A stretch of DNA of 64,000 bases from Agrobacterium genomosp. 13 str. CFBP 6927 (GCA_900012615.1 LT009756.1:1700567-1764566), one strand, 5' to 3'; counted from the stretch's first letter, positions 27,134 to 36,948 are shown. Notes: generated by a model not told the origin, from the letters alone. Translations and numbers: made by a program.

Positions 27134-28691
27134 GCTGGGCGGCTCCCGAATGTGTGTGGATGCCGCCCATCAGCAGGCCGATCTTTTCAAGCGTCATGTC
27201 TTCCACGGGATGGGTCTCTGACAGCTTCCCGTCGGAAATGACAGCGATATTGGTGGCGACCTCGAAGATTTCATCGAGATCCTGACTGATGACGATGACC
27301 GCCGAGCCCGCCTTGGCGAGATCGACAAGCGCCTGGCGAATTCGGCTCGCCGCACCCGCATCCACACCCCAGGTCGGCTGGTTGACCACCAGCACGGCGG
27401 GCTGACGGTCAAGCTCTCGCCCGACGATGAATTTTTGCAGATTGCCGCCAGACAGCGACCCCGCCAGCGGATCGGCCCCGCTCTTGCGCACATCCATGGT
27501 TTCCGAGATGCGCCGCGCCGCCGCCTTGATGGTCGAGCCACGGATGATGCGCAGGAAACCGCCGGTCAGAAACGCCTTCCGATCAGAACGCGCCCGCGCC
27601 AACAACAGATTGTCGGAAAGGCTCATGCCGGGAACGGCGGCGTGGCCATGGCGCTCTTCCGGCACGAAACCCGCTCCCATCAGCCGGCGGCCATTGATGC
27701 CGATACGGCCGACCGGCTTGCCGCGCAAATGGATCGCATCATTATTATAGACCGGATATTCGCCGGAAAGCGCATCGAATAGCTCGCCCTGGCCATTTCC
27801 GGCCACACCGGCAATCGCCAGCACTTCGCCGGCGCGCACATTCATGGAAATCGATTTCAGCGCCACGGCAAAAGGCGTGCGTGGCGCAACCGAAAGCCCC
27901 ATGACCTCGATCTGCGGTTGCCCCAGCGCGGCTCCCGTCGGCCGCGAAACGCTCGCGACATCGCTGCCGACCATCATACGCGCCAGAGATGCAGGCGTTT
28001 CCCTGCGCGGATCGCAGGCGCCTGTCACCTTGCCGTGGCGCAGGACGGTGGCGCGATCACAGATGCGCTGCACCTCTTCCAGACGGTGGCTGATATAAAG
28101 CACCGAACGGCCTTCGGCTTTCAGCTTTGCCAGCGTCTCGAACAGCTTGTCGGCCTCCTGCGGCGTCAGCACCGAGGTCGGCTCGTCGAGAATGATGAGA
28201 CGCGGGTTCTGCAACAGCGCGCGCACGATCTCGATACGCTGGCGCTCACCGACCGAAAGATCGGCCACATGCGCATAAGGGTCGAGCGGCAGGCCATAGG
28301 CGCGCGACAGCGTTTCCGCTTCCCTCGCGATTTCCTTCAGTGAAATTTTCGGGTCGAGAGACAGGGCGATGTTTTCAGCGACCGTCAACGCCTCGAACAG
28401 GGAAAAATGCTGGAAAACCATGCCGATACCGAGGGTTCGGGCCTCGCTTGGCGAGCCCACGGAAACCGGTCGGCCCTGCCAGATAATGTCGCCCTCGGTC
28501 GGTGAAAGAACGCCGAACAGCATCTTGACGAGCGTGGACTTGCCGGCACCGTTTTCACCCAGAAGCGCATGGATTTCGCCCGGCGCTATATCGAGGTCGA
28601 TGCCGTTGCAGGCGGCGAAATTGCCGAACAGCTTTGTCAGCTTGCGAACAGACAGGAGAGGCACGGCCTCCGGCGCCAAATTTCCAGTCAC
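27123..28691 (-). CDS. ABC transporter ATP-binding protein, double-domain (nucleoside/BMP type)
   Basis: Two nucleotide-binding domains are fused, as in sugar/nucleoside importers. The first has Walker A GENGAGKSTLVKML, signature LSVGERQRIEIVRAL and Walker B LIILDEPTSVLTP; the second has Walker-A-like GVAGNGQGELFDAL and signature LSGGNLQKFIVGREL, degenerate in the usual way. I prefer GTG 28691 (VTGNLAPEAV), preceded by GAGAGGGACC, over a TTG at 28760 that adds 23 unremarkable residues. First gene of the importer operon. Confidence 0.93.
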   Translation of the reverse strand: MTGNLAPEAVPLLSVRKLTKLFGNFAACNGIDLDIAPGEIHALLGENGAGKSTLVKMLFGVLSPTEGDIIWQGRPVSVGSPSEARTLGIGMVFQHFSLFEALTVAENIALSLDPKISLKEIAREAETLSRAYGLPLDPYAHVADLSVGERQRIEIVRALLQNPRLIILDEPTSVLTPQEADKLFETLAKLKAEGRSVLYISHRLEEVQRICDRATVLRHGKVTGACDPRRETPASLARMMVGSDVASVSRPTGAALGQPQIEVMGLSVAPRTPFAVALKSISMNVRAGEVLAIAGVAGNGQGELFDALSGEYPVYNNDAIHLRGKPVGRIGINGRRLMGAGFVPEERHGHAAVPGMSLSDNLLLARARSDRKAFLTGGFLRIIRGSTIKAAARRISETMDVRKSGADPLAGSLSGGNLQKFIVGRELDRQPAVLVVNQPTWGVDAGAASRIRQALVDLAKAGSAVIVISQDLDEIFEVATNIAVISDGKLSETHPVEDMTLEKIGLLMGGIHTHSGAAQHAH

Positions 28692-29030
28692 TGGTCCCTC
28701 TCTCACCGGCAGCCCATGCTTTCTTTGAAGCACTTCAACAGCTGCGGTTATTGTTCGCAATCACGGGGCAATGCGTATGCAATGCTGCGCGACCATGATG
28801 TATTGATAACTGTTTTGCTGCTGCGCACAACTGAAAAACACTTTGCTTAAATGCAATTTGCACAAGCAATAAACGGCCCAGCATCCCTTTCCTAACAGCA
28901 GCGTCGAAATCTCTACCATGTCATCCTCGGGCTTGACCCGAGGATCCATAACCCGTTGAAATCATGGATTCTCGGGTCAAGCCCGAGAATGACGTCGAGT
29001 GTGGACAACCGCTCCAAAACGCCGCGCATA
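28692..29030. other. Intergenic region upstream of the ABC operon
   Basis: This gap holds the promoter of the BMP-type operon (A/T-rich around 28780-28890) and a palindromic repeat at 28920-28993 close to the pcs 3' end. If the TTG at 28760 is the real ATPase start, the gap is 270 bp. I see no other gene. Confidence 0.5.
28920..28993. repeat. Palindromic repeat element (RPE-like)
   Basis: TCATCCTCGGGCTTGACCC (28921-28939) is answered by GGGTCAAGCCCGAGAATGA (28974-28992), with additional pairing of GGATCCAT and ATGGATT inside. The first 15 bases are identical to 591-605 in the window. It would form one long hairpin between the pcs 3' end and the ABC operon promoter. Confidence 0.75.
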
Positions 29031-29756
29031 CTACTTTGCACCCAGCGACGGAAAAAACTGCAATATTCCACCGATGCAATAGAGATAGATGCCGCTCGCC
29101 ACGAATGCGACCACCGCCCATGTCGGCGTTTCGAAATGCATCAGCAGCGCGTAACCGCCAAGCGCGCACCAGACGAAAACGACGGCCAGATTAAGCGGCC
29201 GCAGGCGCTTCACCCGCACCGGATGCAGGAAGTTGATCGGCAGGAACGTGAGGAACACCGAGACGGTAACCACGGTCATGGCCGTGGTGGCGCTGGCATC
29301 CATGACGAAGAGCGTGAACACCACCATGTTCCACACCACCGGAAAGCCCGAGAAGAAATATTCATCCGTCTTCATGCCCATATCGGCATAATAGATGGCG
29401 CTCGATACCACGATCATGCCCGCCGCCACGAAGGATAGCGGCTCGCCGATCATGCCGCTCTGGTAAAGCGCAAAGGCGGGCAAAAGCACATAGGTCACGT
29501 AGTCGATGATATTGTCGAGCGTATCGCCCGACCAGTTGGGCAGAACTTCCTTCACCCGCACCTTGCGGGCAATGGGTCCGTCGATACCATCCACCAGAAG
29601 CGCCAGCCCCAGCCACCAGAACATGTCGACAAATCGGTGTTCGGCGGCGGCGACGACGCCGAGAAAGGCCAGAAACGAACCGGAAGCCGTAAGCATATGG
29701 ACGGAAAAGGCGCGGATTTCCGCGTAGGGAACACGCTTGTAGTTGAAAATTTTCAT
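29031..29756 (-). CDS. pcs: Phosphatidylcholine synthase
   Basis: Pcs condenses choline with CDP-diacylglycerol to give phosphatidylcholine in one step, a pathway typical of rhizobia and Agrobacterium. The CDP-alcohol phosphotransferase motif is complete: DGIDGPIARKVR then GDTLDNIIDYVTY (D-G-x2-D-G-x2-A-R-x-G-x3-D-x3-D in the Pcs spacing). Eight or so membrane spans fill the 241 residues. ATG 29756 gives the standard N-terminus MKIFNYKRVPYAEIRAFSVH. It is a single-gene unit. Confidence 0.95.
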   Translation of the reverse strand: MKIFNYKRVPYAEIRAFSVHMLTASGSFLAFLGVVAAAEHRFVDMFWWLGLALLVDGIDGPIARKVRVKEVLPNWSGDTLDNIIDYVTYVLLPAFALYQSGMIGEPLSFVAAGMIVVSSAIYYADMGMKTDEYFFSGFPVVWNMVVFTLFVMDASATTAMTVVTVSVFLTFLPINFLHPVRVKRLRPLNLAVVFVWCALGGYALLMHFETPTWAVVAFVASGIYLYCIGGILQFFPSLGAK

Positions 29757-29965
29757 GGTCAGCGTCTGCGCCCCGCTTTTCATCCGCCCTGTCCATTCCG
29801 GTATGCGGCCATTCACCACGCTTTGCAACCGGCTCAATCCGCTTATCCTAAGACTAATATAGTGGCACAACCAACGAATCTTCGTGACTGAATGTTCCGG
29901 CCCCGAAGTGGATTTGCCCGCGCAAAGACACTATGATGTTCTGGAAATAACAACGGATCAGGACC

Positions 29966-31174
29966 ATGAGACACTTCGATATCGCCATAACAGGTGCGGG
30001 ACTTGCGGGCCAGATCGCGGCCATCGCGCTGGCGCGGGCGGGCCGCCACGTGGCGCTCATTGCACCTTCCAGCGACAGGAAGGACCAGCGCACCACGGCG
30101 CTGATGGACCAGTCCATCCGTTTCATGGACCGTCTCGGCCTCTGGTCTCGCATCGCCCCTGCGGCCGCACGCCTTTCCACCATGCAGATCATTGACGGCA
30201 CCGAGCGCCTGCTGCGCGCGCCGACCGTACAGTTCCGCTCCTCCGAAATAGGGCTCGACGCCTTCGGCTGGAACATTCCGAACGAGGCGCTGCTCGGCGT
30301 GCTTGGTGAGGCTGTCGAACAGGAACACAATATTACCCGCCTCGACACCACCGCCGAGACGATCGACATCGGCAACGACCGCGTCTCCGTGACGCTTGCA
30401 GACGGCGAAACGCTCTCTGCCGATTTCCTCATCGGCGCGGATGGCAGGAAGTCGATGGTGCGGGATGCGGCCGGCATCGGCGTCAAATCCTGGTCCTATC
30501 CGCAGACGGCCATTGTTTTGAACTTCGGCCACAGCCGGTCGCATGGCAATGTCTCGACGGAATTCCACACCCCCACCGGTCCTTTCACCCAGGTTCCCCT
30601 GCCCGGCAACCGCTCCAGCCTCGTCTGGGTCGTTACTCCGCAACAGGCGGAGGAACTGACGGCATTGCCGCTGGAGGCGCTCAGCCTGCGGATCGAGGAG
30701 CGCATGCAATCCATGCTGGGCGCTGTTACCGTAGAGGACAGCGTGCAGGCATGGCCGCTTTCTTCCATGACGGCGCACCGCTTCGGCAAGGGCCGTGTCG
30801 CCCTGATCGGCGAAGCGGCGCACGGTTTTCCGCCCATCGGCGCGCAGGGTTTGAACCTCAGCCTGCGCGACATCATTTCGCTGACGGAACTGCTCGGTGC
30901 CGTCTCCGACCGCCCCATCGCCGCTGATGCCGGCAGCAGCTTTGACCGCAGGCGGCGGGCGGATGTCTACAGCCGCACCCTCAGCGTCGACCTTCTGAAC
31001 CGCTCTCTGCTTTCCGATCTTCTGCCGGTGCAGATGGCGCGCGCGGCGGGCCTGCATGTCCTCTCCGGCATCGGCACGCTCAGAAGCATGGTTATGCGCG
31101 AAGGCATCGAGCCCGGCCGCGGGCTGAAGGCCCTGCCCTCGCTTTTGTTCGGCAGCTTCAAAAAGGCTGGATGA
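29966..31174 (+). CDS. UbiH/UbiF/COQ6-family FAD-dependent hydroxylase
   Basis: This flavin monooxygenase family hydroxylates the ubiquinone ring. The FAD-binding GxGxxG is ITGAGLAGQIAAIALARAGR, the DG motif is LIGADGRKSMVRDAAGI, and the GD-like motif near the C-terminus reads LIGEAAHGFPPIGAQGLNLS. Its 402 residues are normal. Which ring position it acts on cannot be decided here. Its 3' end overlaps by 17 bases with the convergent AEC carrier gene. Confidence 0.93.
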   Translation: MRHFDIAITGAGLAGQIAAIALARAGRHVALIAPSSDRKDQRTTALMDQSIRFMDRLGLWSRIAPAAARLSTMQIIDGTERLLRAPTVQFRSSEIGLDAFGWNIPNEALLGVLGEAVEQEHNITRLDTTAETIDIGNDRVSVTLADGETLSADFLIGADGRKSMVRDAAGIGVKSWSYPQTAIVLNFGHSRSHGNVSTEFHTPTGPFTQVPLPGNRSSLVWVVTPQQAEELTALPLEALSLRIEERMQSMLGAVTVEDSVQAWPLSSMTAHRFGKGRVALIGEAAHGFPPIGAQGLNLSLRDIISLTELLGAVSDRPIAADAGSSFDRRRRADVYSRTLSVDLLNRSLLSDLLPVQMARAAGLHVLSGIGTLRSMVMREGIEPGRGLKALPSLLFGSFKKAG

Positions 31175-32096
31175 AATAGACCACGCCCGTTAGCGTGAGG
31201 ACCGACAGCACCGTGGAGATGAGAATCGTCGCCGACGCCCTTTCCTGCCAGACGTGATATTGCTGGCCGATGACGAAGACATTCGTCGCGGTCGGCAAGG
31301 CTGCCAACAGCACGGCGGAATAGATCCACACCGGCTCGAAACGCCCGATCGACGAGAGCACAAAATAAGCCGCGAGCGGATGCAGGATCAGCTTGGCCGG
31401 CACGATATAGCTGATTTCCACCGGCACCCGTTTCATCGGCCGAAGCGCCAGCGTCACGCCCATGGCAAACAGCGCGCAGGGCGCCGCCGATTGCGCCAGA
31501 TAATCCACCAGCCGCTGCACCGCCTCCGGCGGCTGCCAGGACAGCGAGGCAGCGAGAAAGCCCGCAATCACCGACACGATGAAGGGATGGGTAATGACCT
31601 TGCGCGCCACATCCATTGCAAGCTTCGCCGGGGAGCGCTTGTCACCGCCCGCAACCGCCATCATCGCCGGCGCAACGATGAAATGGGCGGCGTTTTCCAG
31701 ACAGACGATCAGCGCGACGGGCACCGCCGCCTTTTCGCCGAGCGCCAGCAGCGCAAGGCCCGGACCCATATAGCCGATATTGCCATAGCTCGCCGCGAAA
31801 CTCTGGATGGTGGTTTCTGCGAGGCTGTTCTTTCGCACGAACCGTCCGATCAGAAACACCAGCAGGAAGATGCCGTAGGTGCAGGCAAGACTGGCGGCAA
31901 CGAAATCCATGCGCGCCAGCTCTTCGACCGGCGTTTTCGACACCAGCTTGAAAAACAGCGCCGGAAGCGCGGCATAGATGATGAAGGTGTTCAGCCAGCC
32001 CATCGCCTCGACCGGCTGTTTCGTGATGCGCGCTGCGCCGTAACCGATGAAGATCAGGCCGAAAAACGGCAAAAGCAATCCGACGATATCGGCCAC
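31158..32096 (-). CDS. AEC-family transporter (auxin efflux carrier type)
   Basis: The 312 residues contain ten predicted membrane spans with the AEC pattern: start LLLPFFGLIFIGYGAARITK, central IQSFAASYGNIGYMGPGLAL, and the C-terminal half with PTATNVFVIGQQYHV. These carriers move organic acids (malonate, malate) or other anions in bacteria; auxin transport is not implied. It is 35 bp downstream of ccdA on the same strand. Confidence 0.92.
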   Translation of the reverse strand: MADIVGLLLPFFGLIFIGYGAARITKQPVEAMGWLNTFIIYAALPALFFKLVSKTPVEELARMDFVAASLACTYGIFLLVFLIGRFVRKNSLAETTIQSFAASYGNIGYMGPGLALLALGEKAAVPVALIVCLENAAHFIVAPAMMAVAGGDKRSPAKLAMDVARKVITHPFIVSVIAGFLAASLSWQPPEAVQRLVDYLAQSAAPCALFAMGVTLALRPMKRVPVEISYIVPAKLILHPLAAYFVLSSIGRFEPVWIYSAVLLAALPTATNVFVIGQQYHVWQERASATILISTVLSVLTLTGVVYFIQPF

Positions 32097-32130
32097 GGTC
32101 TTTCCCTTGCGTCTAAAATACGCGGGAGGC

Positions 32131-32877
32131 TTAGCCGATTTTCATCAGGATCGGAAAGGTCTCCTGGAACCAGATCGCCACATTGGTGATGAAACCGGAC
32201 ATGAAAGCGATACCGGTAAGCACCAGCAACACGCCCATCAGCTTTTCCACGAGGCCAAGATGGCGGCGGAAGCGCACGAGGAACCGCATGAAGGAACCGG
32301 AAAAAGCAGCCGCGATCCAGAACGGCACCGCAAGGCCAAGCGAATAGACGGCAAGCAGCGCCGCACCGTCGCCAACCGTGTCGCGCGAAGCGGCTACACC
32401 GAGGATCGCGCCCAGAACCGGACCGATACAGGGCGTCCAGCCGAAAGCGAAGGCAAGGCCCATGACATAGGCTCCGGACAGCGTGGCCGGCTTGCCCGCC
32501 CCCTGAAACCGCGCTTCGCGCGAAAACACGCCGATGCGGAAAACACCGAGAAAGTTAAGGCCCATCAGAATGATGATGAAACCGCCGATCTTGGCGAGAA
32601 TATCGAGATTCTGACGCAAAAGCGTGCCGATCGTCGAGGCGCCGGCGCCCAGCGCCACAAACACCGTGGCAAAACCGAGCGTGAAAAAGAATGCCGAAAC
32701 CAGCACCGCCTTGCGCACCTCGGGCCGGGGCGCCGAATCCTCCGTCTTGAACTGCTCGACAGAAATACCCGCCATATAACAAAGGTAAGGCGGCACCAGC
32801 GGCAGGACGCAGGGCGACAGGAAAGACAAGGCACCGGCCAGAAGCGCGCTGAACAGGGAAATATCGGCAATCGACAA
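32131..32877 (-). CDS. ccdA: Cytochrome c biogenesis protein CcdA
   Basis: CcdA passes electrons from cytoplasmic thioredoxin to periplasmic thiol proteins for cytochrome c maturation. The protein has six spans in 248 residues with the two conserved cysteine regions LSPCVLPLVPPYLCYM and GWTPCIGPVLGAILG, which are the redox pair. The N-terminus FSALLAGALSFLSPCVLPL is typical. It precedes the AEC carrier and is followed by it in one direction. Confidence 0.96.
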   Translation of the reverse strand: MSIADISLFSALLAGALSFLSPCVLPLVPPYLCYMAGISVEQFKTEDSAPRPEVRKAVLVSAFFFTLGFATVFVALGAGASTIGTLLRQNLDILAKIGGFIIILMGLNFLGVFRIGVFSREARFQGAGKPATLSGAYVMGLAFAFGWTPCIGPVLGAILGVAASRDTVGDGAALLAVYSLGLAVPFWIAAAFSGSFMRFLVRFRRHLGLVEKLMGVLLVLTGIAFMSGFITNVAIWFQETFPILMKIG

Positions 32878-33162
32878 GAAAGAACTCCGGATCCCGTAAA
32901 GCCCGCCGCGATTCGTAAAAGATTCGCCGGCACTTCACGCTTTCATTTTCGCACATGTCATTGCCGTAAAACGATTTCACCCGTTTGCCCGACATGTCTG
33001 AGCCGCTTTTATCCCCAGCCGCCCCCTGTCTCCAATCACCTTTTCGGGGGTGCGACAAAAAAAACCGGATTGATTGTAGAAAGCGCTTTTTTTGGGTTGA
33101 CCGAACGGATCGCTCTACCTATGTTCCGCGCACTTCCGAAGGGCAACCAAGCCCCGACACGG

Positions 33163-33238
33163 GAGAGCGTAGCTCAGCCGGTAGAGCAACTGACTTTTAA
33201 TCAGTAGGTCCAGGGTTCGAATCCCTGCGCTCTCACCA
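33163..33238 (+). tRNA. tRNA-Lys (anticodon TTT)
   Basis: A 76-base cloverleaf including CCA: acceptor arms GAGAGCG and CGCTCTC pair fully, the D arm is GCTCAGCCGGTAGAGC, the anticodon loop is CTTTTAA in stem ACTGA/TCAGT, and the T arm is CAGGGTTCGAATCCCTG. The CCA is encoded. Confidence 0.98.
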
Positions 33239-33434
33239 CCTCAACACTCGATTTATCAATAGCTTAGATGTCTTTCTGTCGCAGCGGCCTCCGATCTGCA
33301 ACAGATTGGAAAACAGCATCCTTGCGTTTTGTTGAGGTAAAAATAACCGCACCTTCTCTTTGCCGGGTACGGAATATCAATCTCCCCATTGCGCCGTTAT
33401 CGGACAGCGAGCCGACATACCGTCATGATCGCGG

Positions 33435-34178
33435 CTAGCGATAGGCATAAACATACCGCGCAATATTGTCGTAAAAACTGGAGAGATAAGCCGGCACCCG
33501 CTTGAACCGGGCAAATTTGCTGCCGCGATATTCGGCGCGCGTTCCCACCAGCGTGTCCGGATCGCCAAAGGGCAGGAAATCCTTGTCGGTCACGTAGACA
33601 TGCGTGCCATAACCCCAGCCGCATTCCAGCGCCCGGTCGAAGGGCAGCGTCATCACCCTTGCGGCTTTCAGAAAACCTTCGGCACCGCCGCGTGAGATGA
33701 TATAGCAGGCTGACGATCCCTGCGGGCCGTAGATGCAGCGCCCGAACGTGTCCCCGAGAGCGCTGGTCTTCCTGCCCTTGAAGCCGCTGCGGCGGTGGTT
33801 GGTCAGTTTAATGATCGAATTTTTCGGCATGATCGCAGCCACGGCTTTGACCCGCTCGGAAAAGTCCGGGGTAAAGGCGACATCGTCCTCGACGATTACC
33901 GCCATCGGCGCGTCGCTCGCCAGGAAAATCTCCAGCGCCTTTATATGGCTGGCGTAGCAGCCATACTCGCCGGGCAAGGCGTGGCGGCCGTTACGCAGTT
34001 CAAAACCGCGCCGGTTAAAGTCCGTCCATTCGGCGGGGGGAATGGTCTTGCCGTCGACACCCTCGACTGGACGCAAATCCAGCCCGAGGCCCGAAGCGCC
34101 GTTCAACATTTTTTCCAGCCGTGCGCGGGCTCTGGCGATGGAGATGATGTAGACGGGAAAGGTGGAAATCGGCAGCAT
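33435..34178 (-). CDS. Glycosyltransferase family 25 (lipooligosaccharide type)
   Basis: GT25 enzymes add galactose or similar sugars to LPS cores. The start FPVYIISIARARARLEKML, the conserved GEYGCYASHIKALE block, the AVIVEDDVAF (catalytic metal-binding EDD) and the later SSACYIISRGGAEGFL are all family features. The 247 residues are of normal length. A 196-bp gap without visible features separates its 3' end from tRNA-Lys. It faces the same way as the lipoprotein gene 34338, 159 bp upstream. Confidence 0.9.
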   Translation of the reverse strand: MLPISTFPVYIISIARARARLEKMLNGASGLGLDLRPVEGVDGKTIPPAEWTDFNRRGFELRNGRHALPGEYGCYASHIKALEIFLASDAPMAVIVEDDVAFTPDFSERVKAVAAIMPKNSIIKLTNHRRSGFKGRKTSALGDTFGRCIYGPQGSSACYIISRGGAEGFLKAARVMTLPFDRALECGWGYGTHVYVTDKDFLPFGDPDTLVGTRAEYRGSKFARFKRVPAYLSSFYDNIARYVYAYR

Positions 34179-34337
34179 TCGCAGGACACCATAAGCATGG
34201 AGATGGGAAACCGTCTCCTACAGCATGGCGTGCCGCACGTCCATTCGGAGGCGGAAAGGGGTCTGCATAGAGAGATTCCAAACGGATCTCAGGGGCGCAA
34301 CGCCCCGGATTCCCCAATCATCAGAATTGGCCGGAAA

Positions 34338-35579
34338 TTATTTGCGCGCGGCGGTGCGGCGGCAGCGCCAGTTCCAGTCTCTAGGTTCACCCGTGTCCAT
34401 GTGCACCGATTCGGTATGGCAATAGGTGCCGACACCACCGCGCTCCGGCAGGGAACGCAGATAGGTTGCAAGCTCCCATTTGGAGACGCCCTTGATCTGA
34501 ATGTCGGCAGCATCGCAGGTATAATGCTTGGAGCCCTGCCTTATGCCCTTTGGCGGACGATAGCCCGAGGTGACGATGGCCGGGCTGTTATAATGACGCT
34601 CGACATCCTTGATCATCCGCACCAGTTCCGGCTTGAAGCAACCGACTTCGACATGATCTGTCTGCAGGAAAAGCCCGTTCGGGGAAACACGGGTGAGGCC
34701 GGAAAGCGACGCAAGCTTCATCAGGCCGGTCGGTTGATCTTCCTCGTCTTCGAGATGTGCATCATCGAACTCATCGGACATCATCGAGCGGCCCGAAAGC
34801 GCAATGCCCATCGTCCTGTCCGCCGCTCCCGGCAGCGCTGCAACCTGTGTGTTCTCCGCGGAACCGCTTTCAATCATTTTCGGCAGACGCTTCTTGGCTG
34901 CGCCGGCGAAAAACGCCGCAAGCGTCACGCCCTTGCCCTCGCCTTCCTGCCCGCTTTCACCGGCTGGCTGTGCGGGAGATGCAGCAGCAAGCTGTTCAGA
35001 TGCTGCCTGCGGCACCGGCACCGCCTGACGGTTTTCGCTGTGCTGTTCCGCTGGGACCTGCCCGGCGGGAGCCTGAACCGGCGCTGCAACGGGCTGCGGC
35101 TGCGCCGCCTGCATGGGTGCCGAATAAACGCTGCTGACGGCGGGAATGATTTTCTGGGATGGCGCGCCGGTGGCAGCGACACCCGGGGCCCCCGCTCCCG
35201 CCGCAACGGCAGGTGCGGTGGAATAGATGCTGGATGTCCCGGCGGAAATCGCGGTCGGCTGCGTCGTCAGCCCGCCAATATCGGCGGCTGCGCCGTAACC
35301 CTGCGCCGGGCCGCCCGGTGTCTGAGGCTGGGCCGGCACGGAAGCGCCGGCCGCCGATGCCACGGCGGGATCCACATAATGTCCCTGCTGCGCGCCGGCC
35401 GCCGGCGTGGCGGCGGCCGTTTGCGGCTTCTGCTGTGCGGCAATCTCCGGCTTCTTGTTACTGGCGGCCAACTCGTCATCGGTCACGGCGGAAACGCACC
35501 CGGAAAGCCCGAGCAGCGAAACGGCAATAACAAGACGCTGACAGGAAACGCGTCCTTTCGCGCCGTCTGCAGCTTTCAT
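34338..35579 (-). CDS. Lipoprotein with C-terminal YcbK/M15-like peptidase domain (DUF882)
   Basis: ATG 35579 begins a short lipoprotein signal with lipobox LLGLSGC around residue 27. A long, low-complexity Ala/Pro/Gln-rich linker follows (~residues 30-290), then the DUF882/peptidase M15-like domain at the C-terminus with zinc ligands in SKHYTCDAADI (H and D) and SVHMDTG (H). Such domains are murein endopeptidases or D,D-carboxypeptidases at the cell envelope. The linker would let the enzyme reach the peptidoglycan. 413 residues in all. Confidence 0.88.
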   Translation of the reverse strand: MKAADGAKGRVSCQRLVIAVSLLGLSGCVSAVTDDELAASNKKPEIAAQQKPQTAAATPAAGAQQGHYVDPAVASAAGASVPAQPQTPGGPAQGYGAAADIGGLTTQPTAISAGTSSIYSTAPAVAAGAGAPGVAATGAPSQKIIPAVSSVYSAPMQAAQPQPVAAPVQAPAGQVPAEQHSENRQAVPVPQAASEQLAAASPAQPAGESGQEGEGKGVTLAAFFAGAAKKRLPKMIESGSAENTQVAALPGAADRTMGIALSGRSMMSDEFDDAHLEDEEDQPTGLMKLASLSGLTRVSPNGLFLQTDHVEVGCFKPELVRMIKDVERHYNSPAIVTSGYRPPKGIRQGSKHYTCDAADIQIKGVSKWELATYLRSLPERGGVGTYCHTESVHMDTGEPRDWNWRCRRTAARK

Positions 35580-35736
35580 GAGTGGCCTCCGTATCTTGCA
35601 TTTCCAACAGCAGCACGGGAACGGGCGCGTGTGCTTTCCCAAAACGGGACAGGCCGTTTCGATTCGCGGACTATGCCTCATCCCATCCGGACAAGGCAAG
35701 AGCGCCCGAAAACGCCGCTGTTGGCCGGGAAAATCC

Positions 35737-36177
35737 CTACCAGGAACCGGTATTCTGCATAGATATCCACGGTTCGGCTGGTGCGAGGCTTTCGCCTTTC
35801 TGCAGGATTTCGAATGAAATGCCATCCGGCGAACGGACAAAGGCCATGTGACCGTCCCGTGGCGGCCGGTTGATCACGACGCCATTTTCCTGAAGACGGG
35901 CACAGAAATCGTAAATATTGTCGACCTCGTAGGCCAGATGGCCGAAATTGCGTCCGCCTGTGTAGTCTTCCGTGTCCCAATTATAGGTGAGCTCGAGGCT
36001 CGGGGCTTTTTTTTCCTTTGCCGCAGCAATGTCATCACGTGCCGCAAGAAAAACCAGAGTGAATCGGCCTTTTTCGTTTTCGATTCGGCGTATTTCCTCG
36101 AGACCCATGAGGTCGCAATAGAATTTCATTGATTCGCCAAGGTCTTTGACGCGAACCATTGTGTGCAGATACCGCAT
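35737..36177 (-). CDS. gloA: VOC-family protein, glyoxalase I type (lactoylglutathione lyase)
   Basis: Glyoxalase I isomerises the methylglyoxal-glutathione adduct. ATG 36177 was chosen because GGAGAG lies eight bases before it. The fold is seen in MRYLHTMVRVKDLGESMKFY (metal-ligand His), FTLVFLAA, LELTYNWD (metal-ligand Glu), FGHLAYEVDNIYD (His) and ISFEILQKGE (Glu), so all four metal ligands are kept. 146 residues, normal. Confidence 0.92.
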   Translation of the reverse strand: MRYLHTMVRVKDLGESMKFYCDLMGLEEIRRIENEKGRFTLVFLAARDDIAAAKEKKAPSLELTYNWDTEDYTGGRNFGHLAYEVDNIYDFCARLQENGVVINRPPRDGHMAFVRSPDGISFEILQKGESLAPAEPWISMQNTGSW

Positions 36178-36369
36178 TTTCTTACTCTCCAATACACGGG
36201 TCGGGGGCCGTTAAACGCATGATGGCAAGCCCCGGACAAGGACGGTGACATAAAAGCAGCTGCGCAAATCAAAAACTAGGGCTTGCGTGGAACCGTTACC
36301 AAGATGTTAATCTGGTACACAGGAATCAGTTGACCGGTGTATGGCGCGTAATCGAGGGGTTGGCAGGAT

Positions 36370-36948
36370 ATGGCTGATAGGATGTCATCGAAAACGATAG
36401 TCGATGTCGAGGACCTTTCGGGCGATGCCGTCGACCTGACCGAAATCACCGGCGTCGTGAAATGGTTCGATGTCGCCAAGGGTTTCGGCTTCATCGTGCC
36501 TGATAACGGCATTCAGGATGTGCTGCTGCATGTCTCCTGCCTGCGCCGCGATGGATACCAGACCATTCTGGAAGGCACCCGCATCGTCGCGCTCATCCAG
36601 CGGCGTGACCGCGGTTTTCAGGCCTTCCGCATCCTGTCGATGGATCAGTCGACCGCCGTTCACCCATCGCAGCTGCCGCCGGTGCGCACCCATGTGCAGG
36701 TCACGCCTTCAAGCGGGCTGGAGCGCGCCATCGTCAAGTGGTTCAACCGCACCAAGGGTTTCGGCTTTTTGACGCGTGGTGAAGGAACGGAAGATATTTT
36801 CGTGCATATGGAAACGCTGCGCCGTTTCGGCCTGACGGAACTGCGCCCCGGCCAGGTGGTGCTGGTGCGTTATGGCGATGGCGACAAGGGTTTGATGGCG
36901 GCGGAAATCCACCCGGACAACCCTGTCTCGGTCGGGATGTCGCACTGA
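36370..36948 (+). CDS. Tandem cold-shock-domain protein
   Basis: Two cold-shock (CSD) domains in one 192-residue chain: GVVKWFDVAKGFGFIVPD (residues ~28-90) and AIVKWFNRTKGFGFLTRG (~118-185). Both retain the aromatic RNP1 (KGFGFI/L) and the second has RNP2-like EDIFVHME; the first has the variant QDVLLHVS. Double-CSD proteins of this kind are an alphaproteobacterial feature and bind single-stranded nucleic acid. Its stop overlaps the ATG of the DUF192 gene by one base. Confidence 0.93.
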   Translation: MADRMSSKTIVDVEDLSGDAVDLTEITGVVKWFDVAKGFGFIVPDNGIQDVLLHVSCLRRDGYQTILEGTRIVALIQRRDRGFQAFRILSMDQSTAVHPSQLPPVRTHVQVTPSSGLERAIVKWFNRTKGFGFLTRGEGTEDIFVHMETLRRFGLTELRPGQVVLVRYGDGDKGLMAAEIHPDNPVSVGMSH

